Assembly (NCBI RefSeq): GCF_003665095.1
Contig: NZ_RCHV01000002.1
Coordinates: forward strand, 6,080,501-6,144,500
Source: Streptomyces sp. Z26
GTDB lineage: Bacteria > Actinomycetota > Actinomycetes > Streptomycetales > Streptomycetaceae
Length of the DNA stretch: 64,000 nucleotides
Direction: 5' to 3'
Shown in pieces: positions 34,455 through 42,606 of the stretch. The translations under genes were made by a program, and so were the position numbers. The notes beneath the pieces are model-generated. The model saw nothing but the letters and a program-made list of their open reading frames with translations. It was not told the origin of the DNA and searched no databases. Each line of letters starts with the position of its first letter. The first letter of the stretch is position 1.

Positions 34455-35477
34455 TCAGTCGCGGTCGCGGTCGCGGTCCCGGTCGCGGCTCGGCTGCACG
34501 CGCTTGGGCTCGCCCGCGACCTTCGGGTGGTCGGGCGGGTACGGCAGGTCGCCCAGGCCCTGGTCGCGCTCGTGCCGGTCGGCCAGCTCCAGTACGGCGT
34601 CCAGACGGCACGGCTCGTCGTCCATCCCGGCGTGCACGTCGCCCTCCTCGGCGTAGCGCCGCGGCATCGTCGCCAGGTCGAAGTCCTCGGGGCGCGCGTC
34701 GTCCAGCTCCTCCCAGCGCAGCGGCGCGGAGACCTGCGCGCGGGGGTGCGGGCGCACGGAGTAGGCGCCCGCGATGGTGCGGTCGCGGGCCGTCTGGTTG
34801 TAGTCGACGAAGACGCGCTCGCCGCGCTCCTCCTTCCACCACGCGGTGGTGATCCGGTCCGGCTGCCGCGCGGACAGCTCGCGGCCGATGGCGATCGCGC
34901 ACCGCCGCACCTGCGTGAACGTCCACTCCGGCACGATCGGCACGTACACGTGCAGCCCGCGCCCACCGGACGTCTTCGGCCAGCCGCGCAACCCCAACCG
35001 CTCCAGCAGCGGCCGCAGCTCGCGGGCGGCGGCCACGGCGTCGGCGTAGTCCGTGCCCGGCTGCGGGTCGAGGTCGATGCGCAGCTCGTCGGGCCGGTCG
35101 GTGTCGGCGCGGCGGACCGGCCACGGGTGGAACGTGAGGCAGCCCAGATTGGCGGCCCACACCACGGCGGCGGGCTCGGTGGGGCAGATCTCGTCGGCGT
35201 ACCGCCCGCTGGGGAACGCGATACGGGCCGTCGGAATCCACTCGGGCAGGTTCCGTGGGGCGCGCTTCTGGAAGAACGACTCGCCCGTCACCCCGTCCGG
35301 GTAGCGCTCCAGCGTCGTCGGCCGGTCGCGCAGGGCGCGCAGGACGCCGTCCGCGACGGACAGGTAGTACGAGGCGACGTCCAGCTTCGTGAAGCCCCGC
35401 TCCGGGAAGTAGACCTTGTCCGGGTTGGACAGCCGTACCGTCCGCTCACCCACCGTGAGCTGCCGTGCCTCTGCCAT
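34455..35477 (-). CDS. Non-homologous end-joining polymerase (LigD primase/polymerase domain)
   Basis: 340 aa, a stand-alone LigD polymerase domain of the archaeo-eukaryotic primase fold. It adds ribonucleotides at DNA ends during Ku-dependent repair. Key blocks: NPDKVYFPERGFTKLDV, FFQKRAPRNLPEW (end binding), ELRIDLDPQPG with catalytic Asp pair, and KTSGGRGLHVYVPI. The C-terminus ends in alternating Arg-Asp repeats encoded by a hexanucleotide array. It is divergent from an ATP-dependent ligase. Ku is not in the window. Confidence 0.92.
   Translation of the reverse strand: MAEARQLTVGERTVRLSNPDKVYFPERGFTKLDVASYYLSVADGVLRALRDRPTTLERYPDGVTGESFFQKRAPRNLPEWIPTARIAFPSGRYADEICPTEPAAVVWAANLGCLTFHPWPVRRADTDRPDELRIDLDPQPGTDYADAVAAARELRPLLERLGLRGWPKTSGGRGLHVYVPIVPEWTFTQVRRCAIAIGRELSARQPDRITTAWWKEERGERVFVDYNQTARDRTIAGAYSVRPHPRAQVSAPLRWEELDDARPEDFDLATMPRRYAEEGDVHAGMDDEPCRLDAVLELADRHERDQGLGDLPYPPDHPKVAGEPKRVQPSRDRDRDRDRD
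34458..34487. repeat. Hexanucleotide repeat encoding an Arg-Asp tail
   Basis: Five GTCGCG-like units (one imperfect) at the 3' end of the LigD polymerase gene encode repeated Arg-Asp dipeptides just before the stop. Slippage would change the tail length without shifting the frame. Confidence 0.7.
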
Positions 35478-35483
35478 GAGGGC

Positions 35484-35489
35484 ACGCTA
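35484..35489 (-). promoter_or_regulatory. -10 element of the LigD polymerase gene (leaderless)
   Basis: TAGCGT read leftwards, 6 bases before the ATG at 35477. No Shine-Dalgarno is present and no clear -35 was found. Confidence 0.45.
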
Positions 35490-35541
35490 GGCGCTGCCGC
35501 CCGGCTCCGCCTCCCGGCGGGCGTACGGCGCGGGGCGGCCG

Positions 35542-35547
35542 CACAAT
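35542..35547 (+). promoter_or_regulatory. -10 element of the ATP-dependent ligase gene (leaderless)
   Basis: CACAAT lies 7 bases before the ATG at 35555, with only CGGCCCC between, so no ribosome-binding site. It mirrors the leaderless arrangement of the divergent polymerase gene. Confidence 0.4.
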
Positions 35548-35554
35548 CGGCCCC

Positions 35555-36613
35555 ATGGACCTTCCGGTGATGCCGCCCCTGAAGCCGATGCTCGCGAAGG
35601 CCGCGGCGAGGATCCCGCCGGGCATGCAGTACGAGGCGAAGTGGGACGGCTTCCGCGCCCTCGTCTTCCGGGACGGTGACGAGGTGGAGCTGGGCAGCCG
35701 TACGGGCAAGCCGCTCACCCGCTACTTCCCGGAGCTGCCCCCGGCCCTGCGCGCGAACGTGCCGGAGCGGTGCGTGCTGGACGGGGAGATCGTCATCGCG
35801 CGGGACGGGCGGCTGGAGTTCGAGGCGCTGCTGGAGCGCATCCACCCCGCAGACTCCCGGGTGCGGATGCTGGCGGAGACCAGCCCGGCCGCGTTCGTCG
35901 CCTTCGACCTGCTGGCGCTGGGCGACGACGACCTGACGCGCCGGTCCACCGCCGAACGCCGGGAGGCGCTGGTGGCCGCGCTGCGCGACGCCGCGTCGCC
36001 GGTGCACGTGGCGCCCGCGACGCGGGACGTGGAGCTGGCGCGGGAGTGGTTCGGGCGGTTCGAGGGCGCGGGGCTGGACGGGGTGATCGCCAAGCCGCTG
36101 AACCTCCCGTACCGGCCGGACGAGCGCGTGATGGTGAAGGTCAAGCACGAGCGCACCGCCGAGTGCGTCGTCGCGGGCTACCGCGAGCACAAGAGCGGCC
36201 CGGTGGTCGGCTCGCTGCTGCTGGGTCTGTACGACGAGGAGGGGCTGCTCCAGCACGTGGGCGTCTGCGCGTCGTTCCCGATGCGGCGGCGGCAGGAGCT
36301 GGTGGACGAACTGGCGCCGCTGCGGCTGGAGTCCGCCGACGGCCACCCCTGGGCGCGGTGGCGGGAGGAGGAGGCGCACGAGCGGAGCCGGATGCCGGGG
36401 GCGCCGAGCCGCTGGACGGGTACGAAGGACCTGTCGTGGGTGCCGCTGCGGCCGGAGCGGGTGTGCGAGGTGGCGTACGACCACATGCAGGGCGACCGTT
36501 TCCGGCACACGACGCAGTTCCGGCGGTGGCGTCCGGACCGGGAACCGGCCTCGTGCACGTACGCGCAGCTGGAGGAGCCGGTGCGGTACGACCTGCGGGA
36601 GATGCTGGGGTAA
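35555..36613 (+). CDS. ATP-dependent DNA ligase (LigC/LigD-ligase type)
   Basis: 352 aa. Nucleotidyltransferase motif I is YEAKWDGFR with adenylated Lys29. Motif III is AFVAFDLLALG, motif IV is GLDGVIAKPL and motif V is MVKVKHERTAECVVAGYR. A C-terminal OB-fold follows and ends at VRYDLREML. It is a stand-alone ligase for end joining or base-excision repair. The 77 bases between it and the divergent polymerase gene hold both start regions, so the two are probably co-regulated. Confidence 0.93.
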   Translation: MDLPVMPPLKPMLAKAAARIPPGMQYEAKWDGFRALVFRDGDEVELGSRTGKPLTRYFPELPPALRANVPERCVLDGEIVIARDGRLEFEALLERIHPADSRVRMLAETSPAAFVAFDLLALGDDDLTRRSTAERREALVAALRDAASPVHVAPATRDVELAREWFGRFEGAGLDGVIAKPLNLPYRPDERVMVKVKHERTAECVVAGYREHKSGPVVGSLLLGLYDEEGLLQHVGVCASFPMRRRQELVDELAPLRLESADGHPWARWREEEAHERSRMPGAPSRWTGTKDLSWVPLRPERVCEVAYDHMQGDRFRHTTQFRRWRPDREPASCTYAQLEEPVRYDLREMLG

Positions 36614-36697
36614 CGGGCGGGGCGGGAGCCGGTCGGGGCGGCGCGCGCGGTCCGCGTGGGCCGGGGGAATAGGTGGGCGGTGGGCACTGTTCCGGGC

Positions 36698-36721
36698 AAG
36701 TAGTTGAAACCTCAACCACTT
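36698..36721. promoter_or_regulatory. MarR-type operator upstream of the LLM duo
   Basis: Arms AAGTAGTTGA (36698-36707) and TCAACCACTT (36712-36721) pair at 9 of 10 positions around a 4-base spacer; the core is TTGA-AACC-TCAA. It ends 8 bases before the GTG of the monooxygenase, so a bound repressor would block initiation. Confidence 0.65.
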
Positions 36722-36729
36722 GGAATCGG

Positions 36730-37833
36730 GTGAGCACAGTGCAGTTCGGGATCTTCACCGTCGGCGACGTCACCACCGACCCCACCACGGGCCGCGCGCC
36801 CACGGAGCACGAGCGCGTCAAGGCCATGGTGACCATCGCGCGGAAGGCCGAGGAGGTCGGCCTCGACGTGTTCGCCACCGGGGAGCACCACAACCCGCCC
36901 TTCGTGCCGTCCTCACCGACGACCCTGCTCGGGTACGTCGCCGCCCGGACCGAACGGCTGCTCCTCTCCACCTCCACCACGCTCATCACGACGAACGACC
37001 CGGTGAAGATCGCGGAGGACTTCGCGATGCTCCAGCACCTCGCCGACGGCCGCGTCGACCTGATGCTGGGCCGCGGCAACACCGGCCCCGTATACCCGTG
37101 GTTCGGGAAGGACATCCGCCAGGGCATCCCGCTCGCCGTGGAGAACTACGCGCTGCTGCACCGCCTGTGGCGCGAGGAGTCCGTGGACTGGGCGGGCCGC
37201 TTTCGCACCCCGCTCCAGGGGTTCACCGCCACGCCCCGCCCGCTGGACGGCGCCCCGCCGTTCGTCTGGCACGGCTCCATCCGCAGCCCGGAGATCGCGG
37301 AGCAGGCCGCGTACTACGGCGACGGCTTCTTCGCGAACAACATCTTCTGGCCCCGCGACCACTTCGTCCGCCTCATCCGGCTCTACCGCGACCGCTACGC
37401 GCACTACGGCCACGGCGACCCGGAACAGGCCGTCGTCGGGCTCGGCGGACAGGTGTTCATGCGGCGCAACTCCCAGGACGCCGTACGGGAGTTCCGGCCG
37501 TACTTCGACAACGCGCCGGTGTACGGGCACGGGCCGTCCCTGGAGGAGTTCACCGAGCAGACGCCGCTCACCGTCGGCAGCCCGCAGGAGGTCATCGAGA
37601 AGACGCTCACCTTCCGCGAGTCCTTCGGGGACTACCAGCGGCAGCTGTTCCTCATGGACCACGCGGGGCTGCCGCTGAAGACCGTGCTGGAGCAGTTGGA
37701 CCTCCTCGGCGAGGAGGTCGTGCCGGTGCTGCGCCGCGAGTTCGCCGCCGGGCGGCCCGCGCACGTGCCCGACGGGCCCGTGCATGGCGCCTCGCTCCGT
37801 ACCGGCGCGCGCGCCGCAGCGACCGCCGGATGA
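36730..37833 (+). CDS. LLM-class FMN-dependent monooxygenase (CE1758-like)
   Basis: 367 aa, a luciferase-like TIM barrel. Blocks are QFGIFTVGDVTTDPTTG at the start, VFATGEHHNPPF, LGYVAARTERLLLSTSTTLI, DLMLGRGNTGPVYPWFG, and PPFVWHGSIRSPEIAEQA. It uses FMNH2 and oxygen on an unknown substrate. The next gene encodes an FMN reductase, and this two-gene pairing is known as the CE1758/CE1759 type. The start is taken at GTG 36730; a GTG at 36739 is also possible. Confidence 0.9.
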   Translation: MSTVQFGIFTVGDVTTDPTTGRAPTEHERVKAMVTIARKAEEVGLDVFATGEHHNPPFVPSSPTTLLGYVAARTERLLLSTSTTLITTNDPVKIAEDFAMLQHLADGRVDLMLGRGNTGPVYPWFGKDIRQGIPLAVENYALLHRLWREESVDWAGRFRTPLQGFTATPRPLDGAPPFVWHGSIRSPEIAEQAAYYGDGFFANNIFWPRDHFVRLIRLYRDRYAHYGHGDPEQAVVGLGGQVFMRRNSQDAVREFRPYFDNAPVYGHGPSLEEFTEQTPLTVGSPQEVIEKTLTFRESFGDYQRQLFLMDHAGLPLKTVLEQLDLLGEEVVPVLRREFAAGRPAHVPDGPVHGASLRTGARAAATAG

Positions 37834-37923
37834 GCGCGGGGTGGCGGGCCGGAGCCCGGCCCGCCACCCCGTCCCGCAGCGGCACACCCGTATCCACCCC
37901 CGTACGCAGAAGGAGAAGCCGCC

Positions 37924-38616
37924 ATGGCACAGCCCCTGGACCTCGTCGTCGTCACCGCCGGACTGGGCCAGCCCTCGTCCACCCGCCTGCTCGCCGACCG
38001 GCTGGCGGCGGCCACCGCCCGCCACGCGCCCGCCGAGGTGCGGACCGTCGAACTCCGCGGCCTGGCCACGGCGGTGGCGCACCACCTGCTCACCGGCTTC
38101 CCCGGCGCGGAGCTGCGCGACGCGCTGGACGCGGTCGCGGGCGCCGACGCGCTGATCGTGGTGACGCCGGTCTTCAGCGGCTCGTACAGCGGCCTGTTCA
38201 AGTCGTTCTTCGACGTGCTCGAACCCGGCGCGCTCACCGGTACGCCCGTGCTGCTCGCCGCGACCGGCGGCACGGCACGCCACTCGCTGGTCCTGGAGCA
38301 CGCGCTGCGCCCGCTGTTCGCGTACCTGCGCGCGCTCACCGCGCCGACCGCCGTGTACGCCGCCACCGAGGACTGGGGCACCGGCGCCGCCGCCGGTACG
38401 GAGGCGCTCGCGGAGCGCGTCGAACGCGCCGGGCGGGAACTCGCCGGGCTCGCGGAGGCGGTACGCGGGCGTACGCGGGCTGTTACGGGGCAGGCGTACC
38501 CCGTAAGGGCGGCGGACGGGCAGGGTGGGCCCGGAGCGCCGGGCGGCGTGCCGGACGCCGGACCGGTCGACGGACTCGTGCCGTTCGAGGAGCAGCTGGC
38601 GGCGCTGCGGGCGTGA
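37924..38616 (+). CDS. NADPH-dependent FMN reductase, LLM partner (CE1759-like)
   Basis: 230 aa, a flavodoxin-like fold. The opening LDLVVVTAGLGQPSSTRLLADRLA binds the flavin phosphate, ALIVVTPVFSGSYSGLFKSFFDVLE is the second flavin loop, and PVLLAATGGTARHSLVLEHALRPLF follows. It supplies reduced FMN to the monooxygenase 90 bases upstream. The ATG follows AGAAGGAGAAGCC. The C-terminal 50 residues are Gly/Pro-rich with a final helix (VPFEEQLAALRA). Confidence 0.9.
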   Translation: MAQPLDLVVVTAGLGQPSSTRLLADRLAAATARHAPAEVRTVELRGLATAVAHHLLTGFPGAELRDALDAVAGADALIVVTPVFSGSYSGLFKSFFDVLEPGALTGTPVLLAATGGTARHSLVLEHALRPLFAYLRALTAPTAVYAATEDWGTGAAAGTEALAERVERAGRELAGLAEAVRGRTRAVTGQAYPVRAADGQGGPGAPGGVPDAGPVDGLVPFEEQLAALRA

Positions 38617-38767
38617 CCCCCGTACGCGGGGCGCGCGCCGGGCGTACGGGACCGGCGGGTCACCCGAACGGCTTGCCCAGGGCGAGCTGCTGCGTCCGGG
38701 GCACCAAGCTGGACGAGCACGGCGGCCATTCGCAGCCGGAACCGTTACCGGAGCCAGAGGTGACACG

Positions 38768-39388
38768 ATGCCGACGTATTCCATGGCTCAGCCCCTGTCG
38801 ATCCCGGTCCCGCAGGCGTTCGAGTACCTGTCGGACCCGCGCAACATGACCGAGTGGAACTCGGGCGTCGCGGAGGTCGAGGACCGCCGCGTCGCCCCGA
38901 GGGTGGGCGCGCGCTACCGCTACCGCTTTCCAGGGCGGCACCGCTTCCACCAGATGGAGTGCTGCGCGTTCCGCTCGCCGTCCCTGCTCGCCTTCCGCAG
39001 CGAGCGGATGTGGACGCCGCTGGGCACGCAGACCGTCGCGTACACCTTCCGGGTGCGCGGGGCGTCCCGCGGCAGGAGCACGGTCGAGGTCAGCGTCGAC
39101 GTACGGGTGCAGGGCGGCATGCTGCTCCTGCTTCCCGTCATCGCGCTCGGCTGGCGCCGGGACCTCCCGGTCGACCTGGGCAAGCTCCGGGACACGCTGG
39201 ACCCGGACCCCGCCGAGCGGGCCGTGCAGACGGGACGCGGGTACGTGGAGCCGGTCGCGCGGCCGCTCGCGCGGACGGACCCGCCGCCGCCCACCGAGCT
39301 GCGGCCCGCCCTGTCCCGGCTGGAACCGGAGCCGGAACCGGGCGCGGGGGAGGCGGGACCGCGGGTGTTCGGGCCGGAGGCCGCCTGA
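38768..39388 (+). CDS. SRPBCC family protein
   Basis: 206 aa. The START/Bet v1-like fold covers residues 1-140, opening with SIPVPQAFEYLSDPRNMTEWNSGVAEVEDR, typical of polyketide cyclase/dehydrase-type SRPBCC proteins that bind hydrophobic ligands. The last 60 residues are Pro/Glu-rich and likely disordered. The ATG at 38768 has AGAGGTGAC upstream. The ligand is unknown. Confidence 0.82.
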   Translation: MPTYSMAQPLSIPVPQAFEYLSDPRNMTEWNSGVAEVEDRRVAPRVGARYRYRFPGRHRFHQMECCAFRSPSLLAFRSERMWTPLGTQTVAYTFRVRGASRGRSTVEVSVDVRVQGGMLLLLPVIALGWRRDLPVDLGKLRDTLDPDPAERAVQTGRGYVEPVARPLARTDPPPPTELRPALSRLEPEPEPGAGEAGPRVFGPEAA

Positions 39389-39559
39389 GCGGTCGGCCTT
39401 CCCCGGGTGGTCGGAGTGCCGTGCGGACGGGCGCGGGCGCGGTGCCGGACGGAGGCGGCGCCGCGTGCACGGGCGGAGCAGAATGAGGTGCGCGGGTACG
39501 GCTCGCGCGCCCGCGTGCCCGCCCGCACCCGCCGCCGCACGTCTGGAGGCGTCCGCCCC

Positions 39560-40216
39560 GTGAACGCGCTGATCCCGCGCCCCCGTACCCGGCCCGCGCC
39601 CGGCGCCGTGCACGTGCCGGACTGGCTGACCGCCGAGGAGCAACGGCACCTGGTCCGGGCCTGCCGCGCGTGGGCGACCGGCCCCGTGCCGATCCGGCAC
39701 ACGCGGCTGCCGCGCGGCGGCGTGATGTCCGTGCGCACGGTGTGCCTGGGCTGGCACTGGCAGCCGTACCGCTACTCGCGCACCGCCGACGACGTCAACG
39801 GCGGCCGCGTCGCGCCTTTCCCCGACTGGCTCGGCGACCTGGGACGGCGGGCGCTGGCCGACGCGTACGGGGACCCGGGCGCGGGGGAGGCGTACGCGCC
39901 GGACACCGCGCTGGTCAACTTCTACGACGAGCGGGCCCGCATGGGCATGCACCAGGACAAGGACGAACGCGCCGACGACCCCGTCGTCTCGCTGAGCGTC
40001 GGTGACACCTGCGTCTTCCGCTTCGGCAACACCGAGAACCGCGGGAAGCCGTACACGGACGTCGAGTTGGCCTCCGGCGACCTGTTCGTCTTCGGCGGCC
40101 CCTCCCGGTTCGCGTACCACGGCGTACCCAGGACCCTGCCGGGCACGGGCGACCCGGCGACCGGGCTGGCCGCCGGACGGCTGAACGTCACGCTGCGCGT
40201 CACCGGCCTCGGCTGA
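39560..40216 (+). CDS. AlkB-like alpha-ketoglutarate-dependent dioxygenase
   Basis: 218 aa, a non-haem Fe(II)/2-oxoglutarate enzyme of the AlkB family that repairs alkylated bases by oxidative demethylation. Iron ligands are His131 and Asp133 in MGMHQDKDE and His187 in AYHGVPR; the 2-oxoglutarate arginine is in RLNVTLRV. ALVNFYDERARMG is the substrate-recognition strand. The start is taken at GTG 39560 with GGAGG 13 bases upstream. The frame is open to 39407, but that part lacks family similarity. No ada gene is adjacent. Confidence 0.88.
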   Translation: MNALIPRPRTRPAPGAVHVPDWLTAEEQRHLVRACRAWATGPVPIRHTRLPRGGVMSVRTVCLGWHWQPYRYSRTADDVNGGRVAPFPDWLGDLGRRALADAYGDPGAGEAYAPDTALVNFYDERARMGMHQDKDERADDPVVSLSVGDTCVFRFGNTENRGKPYTDVELASGDLFVFGGPSRFAYHGVPRTLPGTGDPATGLAAGRLNVTLRVTGLG

Positions 40217-40280
40217 CCCGGCCTCCCGGCAACCGGCCCACGACACTCCTCTCTCTGCCCTGAGCTGCATAAACAGGTTT

Positions 40281-40323
40281 CTTGAGCCGAGGCTTGTCAA
40301 GTTTCGTGCGGATGGGCTATATA
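40281..40323 (+). promoter_or_regulatory. hsp20 promoter with HAIR-like HspR site
   Basis: The -35 TTGTCA (40294-40299) and -10 TATATA (40318-40323) are 18 bases apart, a vegetative-type promoter. Overlapping the -35 is CTTGA-N11-TCAAG (40281-40301), which matches the outer halves of the HspR-binding HAIR consensus (CTTGAGT-N7-ACTCAAG). Confidence 0.7.
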
Positions 40324-40391
40324 CATGGGTGTAGGGCATCGCAGCACCCGGAGGCGAAGCCTCCCTCCGGTCCGGCTGCGCGAGAGAGGAG

Positions 40392-40826
40392 ATGACCGTG
40401 ATGCTCATGCGTACCGATCCGTTCCGGGACCTCGACCGACTGGCGGACCAGGTGTTCGGTACCGCCGCTCGACCCGTCGCCATGCCGATGGACGCCTACC
40501 GCTCCGGCGAGGACGTGGTGATCCATCTCGACCTGCCGGGCGTCGACCCCGGGTCCATCGACCTGGATGTGGAGCGGAACGTGCTCACCGTCCGCGCCGA
40601 GCGCCGCACACCGGTGCCCGAGAACGCGGAGCAGATCGTCGCGGAGCGCTCGTCCGGCCGCTTCAGCCGACAGGTGTTCCTCGGTGACACCCTGAGCACC
40701 GACCGCATCAGCGCCGCGTACGACGCCGGAGTGCTCACCATCCGGATTCCGGTCGCCGAGCGGGCGAAGCCCCGCAAGATCCAGATCAGCGGCGGCAGCG
40801 ACACGGCCCGACAGATCAGCGGCTGA
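40392..40826 (+). CDS. Hsp20/alpha-crystallin family small heat-shock protein
   Basis: 144 aa. The N-terminal arm MLMRTDPFRDLDRLADQVFG is followed by the alpha-crystallin domain (about residues 33-128) with DVVIHLDLPGVDPGSIDLDVE and the AAYDAGVLTIRIPVAE strand carrying the GVLTI signature. It acts as an ATP-independent holdase. Several starts are close together; GAGAGGAGATGACC precedes 40392. Control is probably by HspR, judged from the promoter site. Confidence 0.92.
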   Translation: MTVMLMRTDPFRDLDRLADQVFGTAARPVAMPMDAYRSGEDVVIHLDLPGVDPGSIDLDVERNVLTVRAERRTPVPENAEQIVAERSSGRFSRQVFLGDTLSTDRISAAYDAGVLTIRIPVAERAKPRKIQISGGSDTARQISG

Positions 40827-40861
40827 ACGGCACCCCGGCCACCGGCACGGCCCCCGGCCCG

Positions 40862-40894
40862 CGCCCCGGTCCACCCCGCCCGGTGACCGGGGCG
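40862..40894 (+). terminator. Hairpin between hsp20 and DUF2267
   Basis: Ten-base arms (40862-40871 and 40885-40894) with a 13-base loop, 35 bases past the hsp20 stop. Confidence 0.5.
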
Positions 40895-41004
40895 TGCGGC
40901 CGGCCCGGCCACCCTCCGGGGTCCGCGCGGACCCCGGATCACCACCGATCACCTGCCGCCGCCCCGGGCGGTGGCACGACAGCAGAGGGAGAAGAGCAGC
41001 AGCC

Positions 41005-41409
41005 ATGCGGTGGAACGACCTTGTGCGACGGGTCCGAACGCTGGGGCAGTACACCACCGACGCCGAGGCGGTACGCGTCCTGCGCGCCGTACTGCCCCTG
41101 CTCGGGAGCCAGGTGCCCGGGACGGAACGGCGTGAGCTGGCGGAGCGCCTGCCACGTGAGGCCGCCGTCCTGCTGGCCGAGGGGACGGCGGCCCGTCCGC
41201 TGACGGCACGCGAGTTCGTCGAAGCCGCCGCGGAACGTCTCGGCGGCGTCGCGCCCGCGCCCGCGCGCTGGGACGTCGGCTCCGTCCTCGCCGTCCTCGG
41301 CGAGGACACCGGTGGCGGCGGCGACGACCTCGGCGACCGGCTCCTCGCCGCCCTCCCACGCGGCTACGCGCTGCTCTTCGGCCGCGCCGAACTCACCGCC
41401 GCCGCCTGA
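41005..41409 (+). CDS. DUF2267 family protein
   Basis: 134 aa, an all-helical cytoplasmic protein of unknown role. The N-terminal repeat LVRRVRTLGQYTTDAEAVRVLRAVLPLLGSQVPGTER and the REFVEAAAERLGG motif in the second half are typical of DUF2267, which consists of two related helical units. Relatives are often stress-induced and lie next to Hsp20, as here, so co-expression under stress is an inference. The ATG at 41005 follows AGAGGGAGAAGAGC. Confidence 0.85.
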   Translation: MRWNDLVRRVRTLGQYTTDAEAVRVLRAVLPLLGSQVPGTERRELAERLPREAAVLLAEGTAARPLTAREFVEAAAERLGGVAPAPARWDVGSVLAVLGEDTGGGGDDLGDRLLAALPRGYALLFGRAELTAAA

Positions 41410-41440
41410 CCGCACGCCCCGAGCGCGCGCCCGCCCGCGG

Positions 41441-42583
41441 TCAGGCCGACCGGTCCGACCGCAGGCGGGCGAACAGCTGCCGCGCCTTCCGGTCGTCCCA
41501 ACGGATGGCGCTGCCCTTGCGGGTGGGGATGCCGACCCCGGAGACCGGCACGTTGACGCGCTCGCCCTTCCCGTCGGTGACGCCCTGCACCGCGCGGACC
41601 ATGGAGACCAGGTCGGGCAGGCCCATGTCCTCGTCGACGACGAGGGTGTCGAGGCCCGCGCTCAGCGCCGGGTAGAGCGTCGCCGGGTTGAGCACGGTGT
41701 CCGCGGTGGCGGCCTCGTGCGCCAGGGCCGACAGGAACCTCTGCTGGTTCAGTGTGCGGCCGAGGTCGCCCTCCTTCTCCTGGTGCCGCTGCCGTACGAA
41801 CGCCAGCGCCTCCGTTCCGTCGAGCTTCTGGCAGCCCGCGCGCAGGTCCGCGCCGGACTTCTCGTCCCTGATCCGCCGGTCCAGGCACATGCCGACGCCG
41901 CCCACGGAGTCGACGATGTTGACGAACCCGGCGAAGCCGATCTCCGCGTAGTGGTCGATGCGCAGGCCGGTGTTGAACTCGACGGTGCGCGCGAGGAGTT
42001 CGGGGCCGCCCGCGGCGAAGGCCGCGTTCAGCTTGTCCTTCTCCGGACCCCGGCGCTTGCCGGTGGAGGGACGTACGTACGACGGGACCGTCACCCACGA
42101 GTCGCGCGGCAGGCTCACCATCGTCGTCCCGGAGGCGCCGGTGTGCAGCAGGATCATCGAGTCCGTACGCCGTCCCACCGCGCCGCCCGTGTGCAGGTCC
42201 TTCTGCTGCTCCGGGCTCAGCCCCGCGCGGCTGTCGGAGCCGACGACCAGATACGTGGTCCCCTCGCCGGGCGGCGGCCGGTGCCCGTACGCGCCCAGGT
42301 CCACGTCGCGGTTCAGGCGCGTGTCGGCCCAGGCGTACGTGGTCAGGGGCGTCGCGAGCAGCACGGCGAGGAGCACGAGCAGCAGCGTGCGCACGGGGTG
42401 GCGGCGGCGCAGACGGCGGTAGCCGCGCCGCCGGGGCGCGGGGCGGGGCGCGCCCGGCGCGGGGTGCGGCGCGTCGTACGACGCGTCCGCGTCGTACGGG
42501 CCGTCCGCGGCGTACGACGCGGGTCCGCCGCGCGGCTGCCCGTACCCCGTGCCGTCCGGCCACCGCTGCGACGTGTCGCGCAC
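41441..42583 (-). CDS. LytR-CpsA-Psr (LCP) family protein
   Basis: 380 aa. A cytoplasmic Gly/Tyr/Pro-rich arm (1-50), an RRRGYRRLRRRHPVR basic stretch, a TM helix (about 67-87), and an LCP catalytic domain (about 105-340) with YLVVGSDSRAG, TDSMILLHT, MVSLPRDSWV, KLNAAFAAGG and EALAFVRQRH. There is no LytR_C domain, unlike the LCP gene at 31636. The GTG at 42583 has GAGGGGAG at proper spacing; a GTG at 42610 overlapping the upstream stop is possible. It is the third gene of an envelope operon with the GT2 fusion. Confidence 0.9.
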   Translation of the reverse strand: MRDTSQRWPDGTGYGQPRGGPASYAADGPYDADASYDAPHPAPGAPRPAPRRRGYRRLRRRHPVRTLLLVLLAVLLATPLTTYAWADTRLNRDVDLGAYGHRPPPGEGTTYLVVGSDSRAGLSPEQQKDLHTGGAVGRRTDSMILLHTGASGTTMVSLPRDSWVTVPSYVRPSTGKRRGPEKDKLNAAFAAGGPELLARTVEFNTGLRIDHYAEIGFAGFVNIVDSVGGVGMCLDRRIRDEKSGADLRAGCQKLDGTEALAFVRQRHQEKEGDLGRTLNQQRFLSALAHEAATADTVLNPATLYPALSAGLDTLVVDEDMGLPDLVSMVRAVQGVTDGKGERVNVPVSGVGIPTRKGSAIRWDDRKARQLFARLRSDRSA

Positions 42584-42606
42584 GCCCGACTCCCCTCGTC
42601 CCGCGT

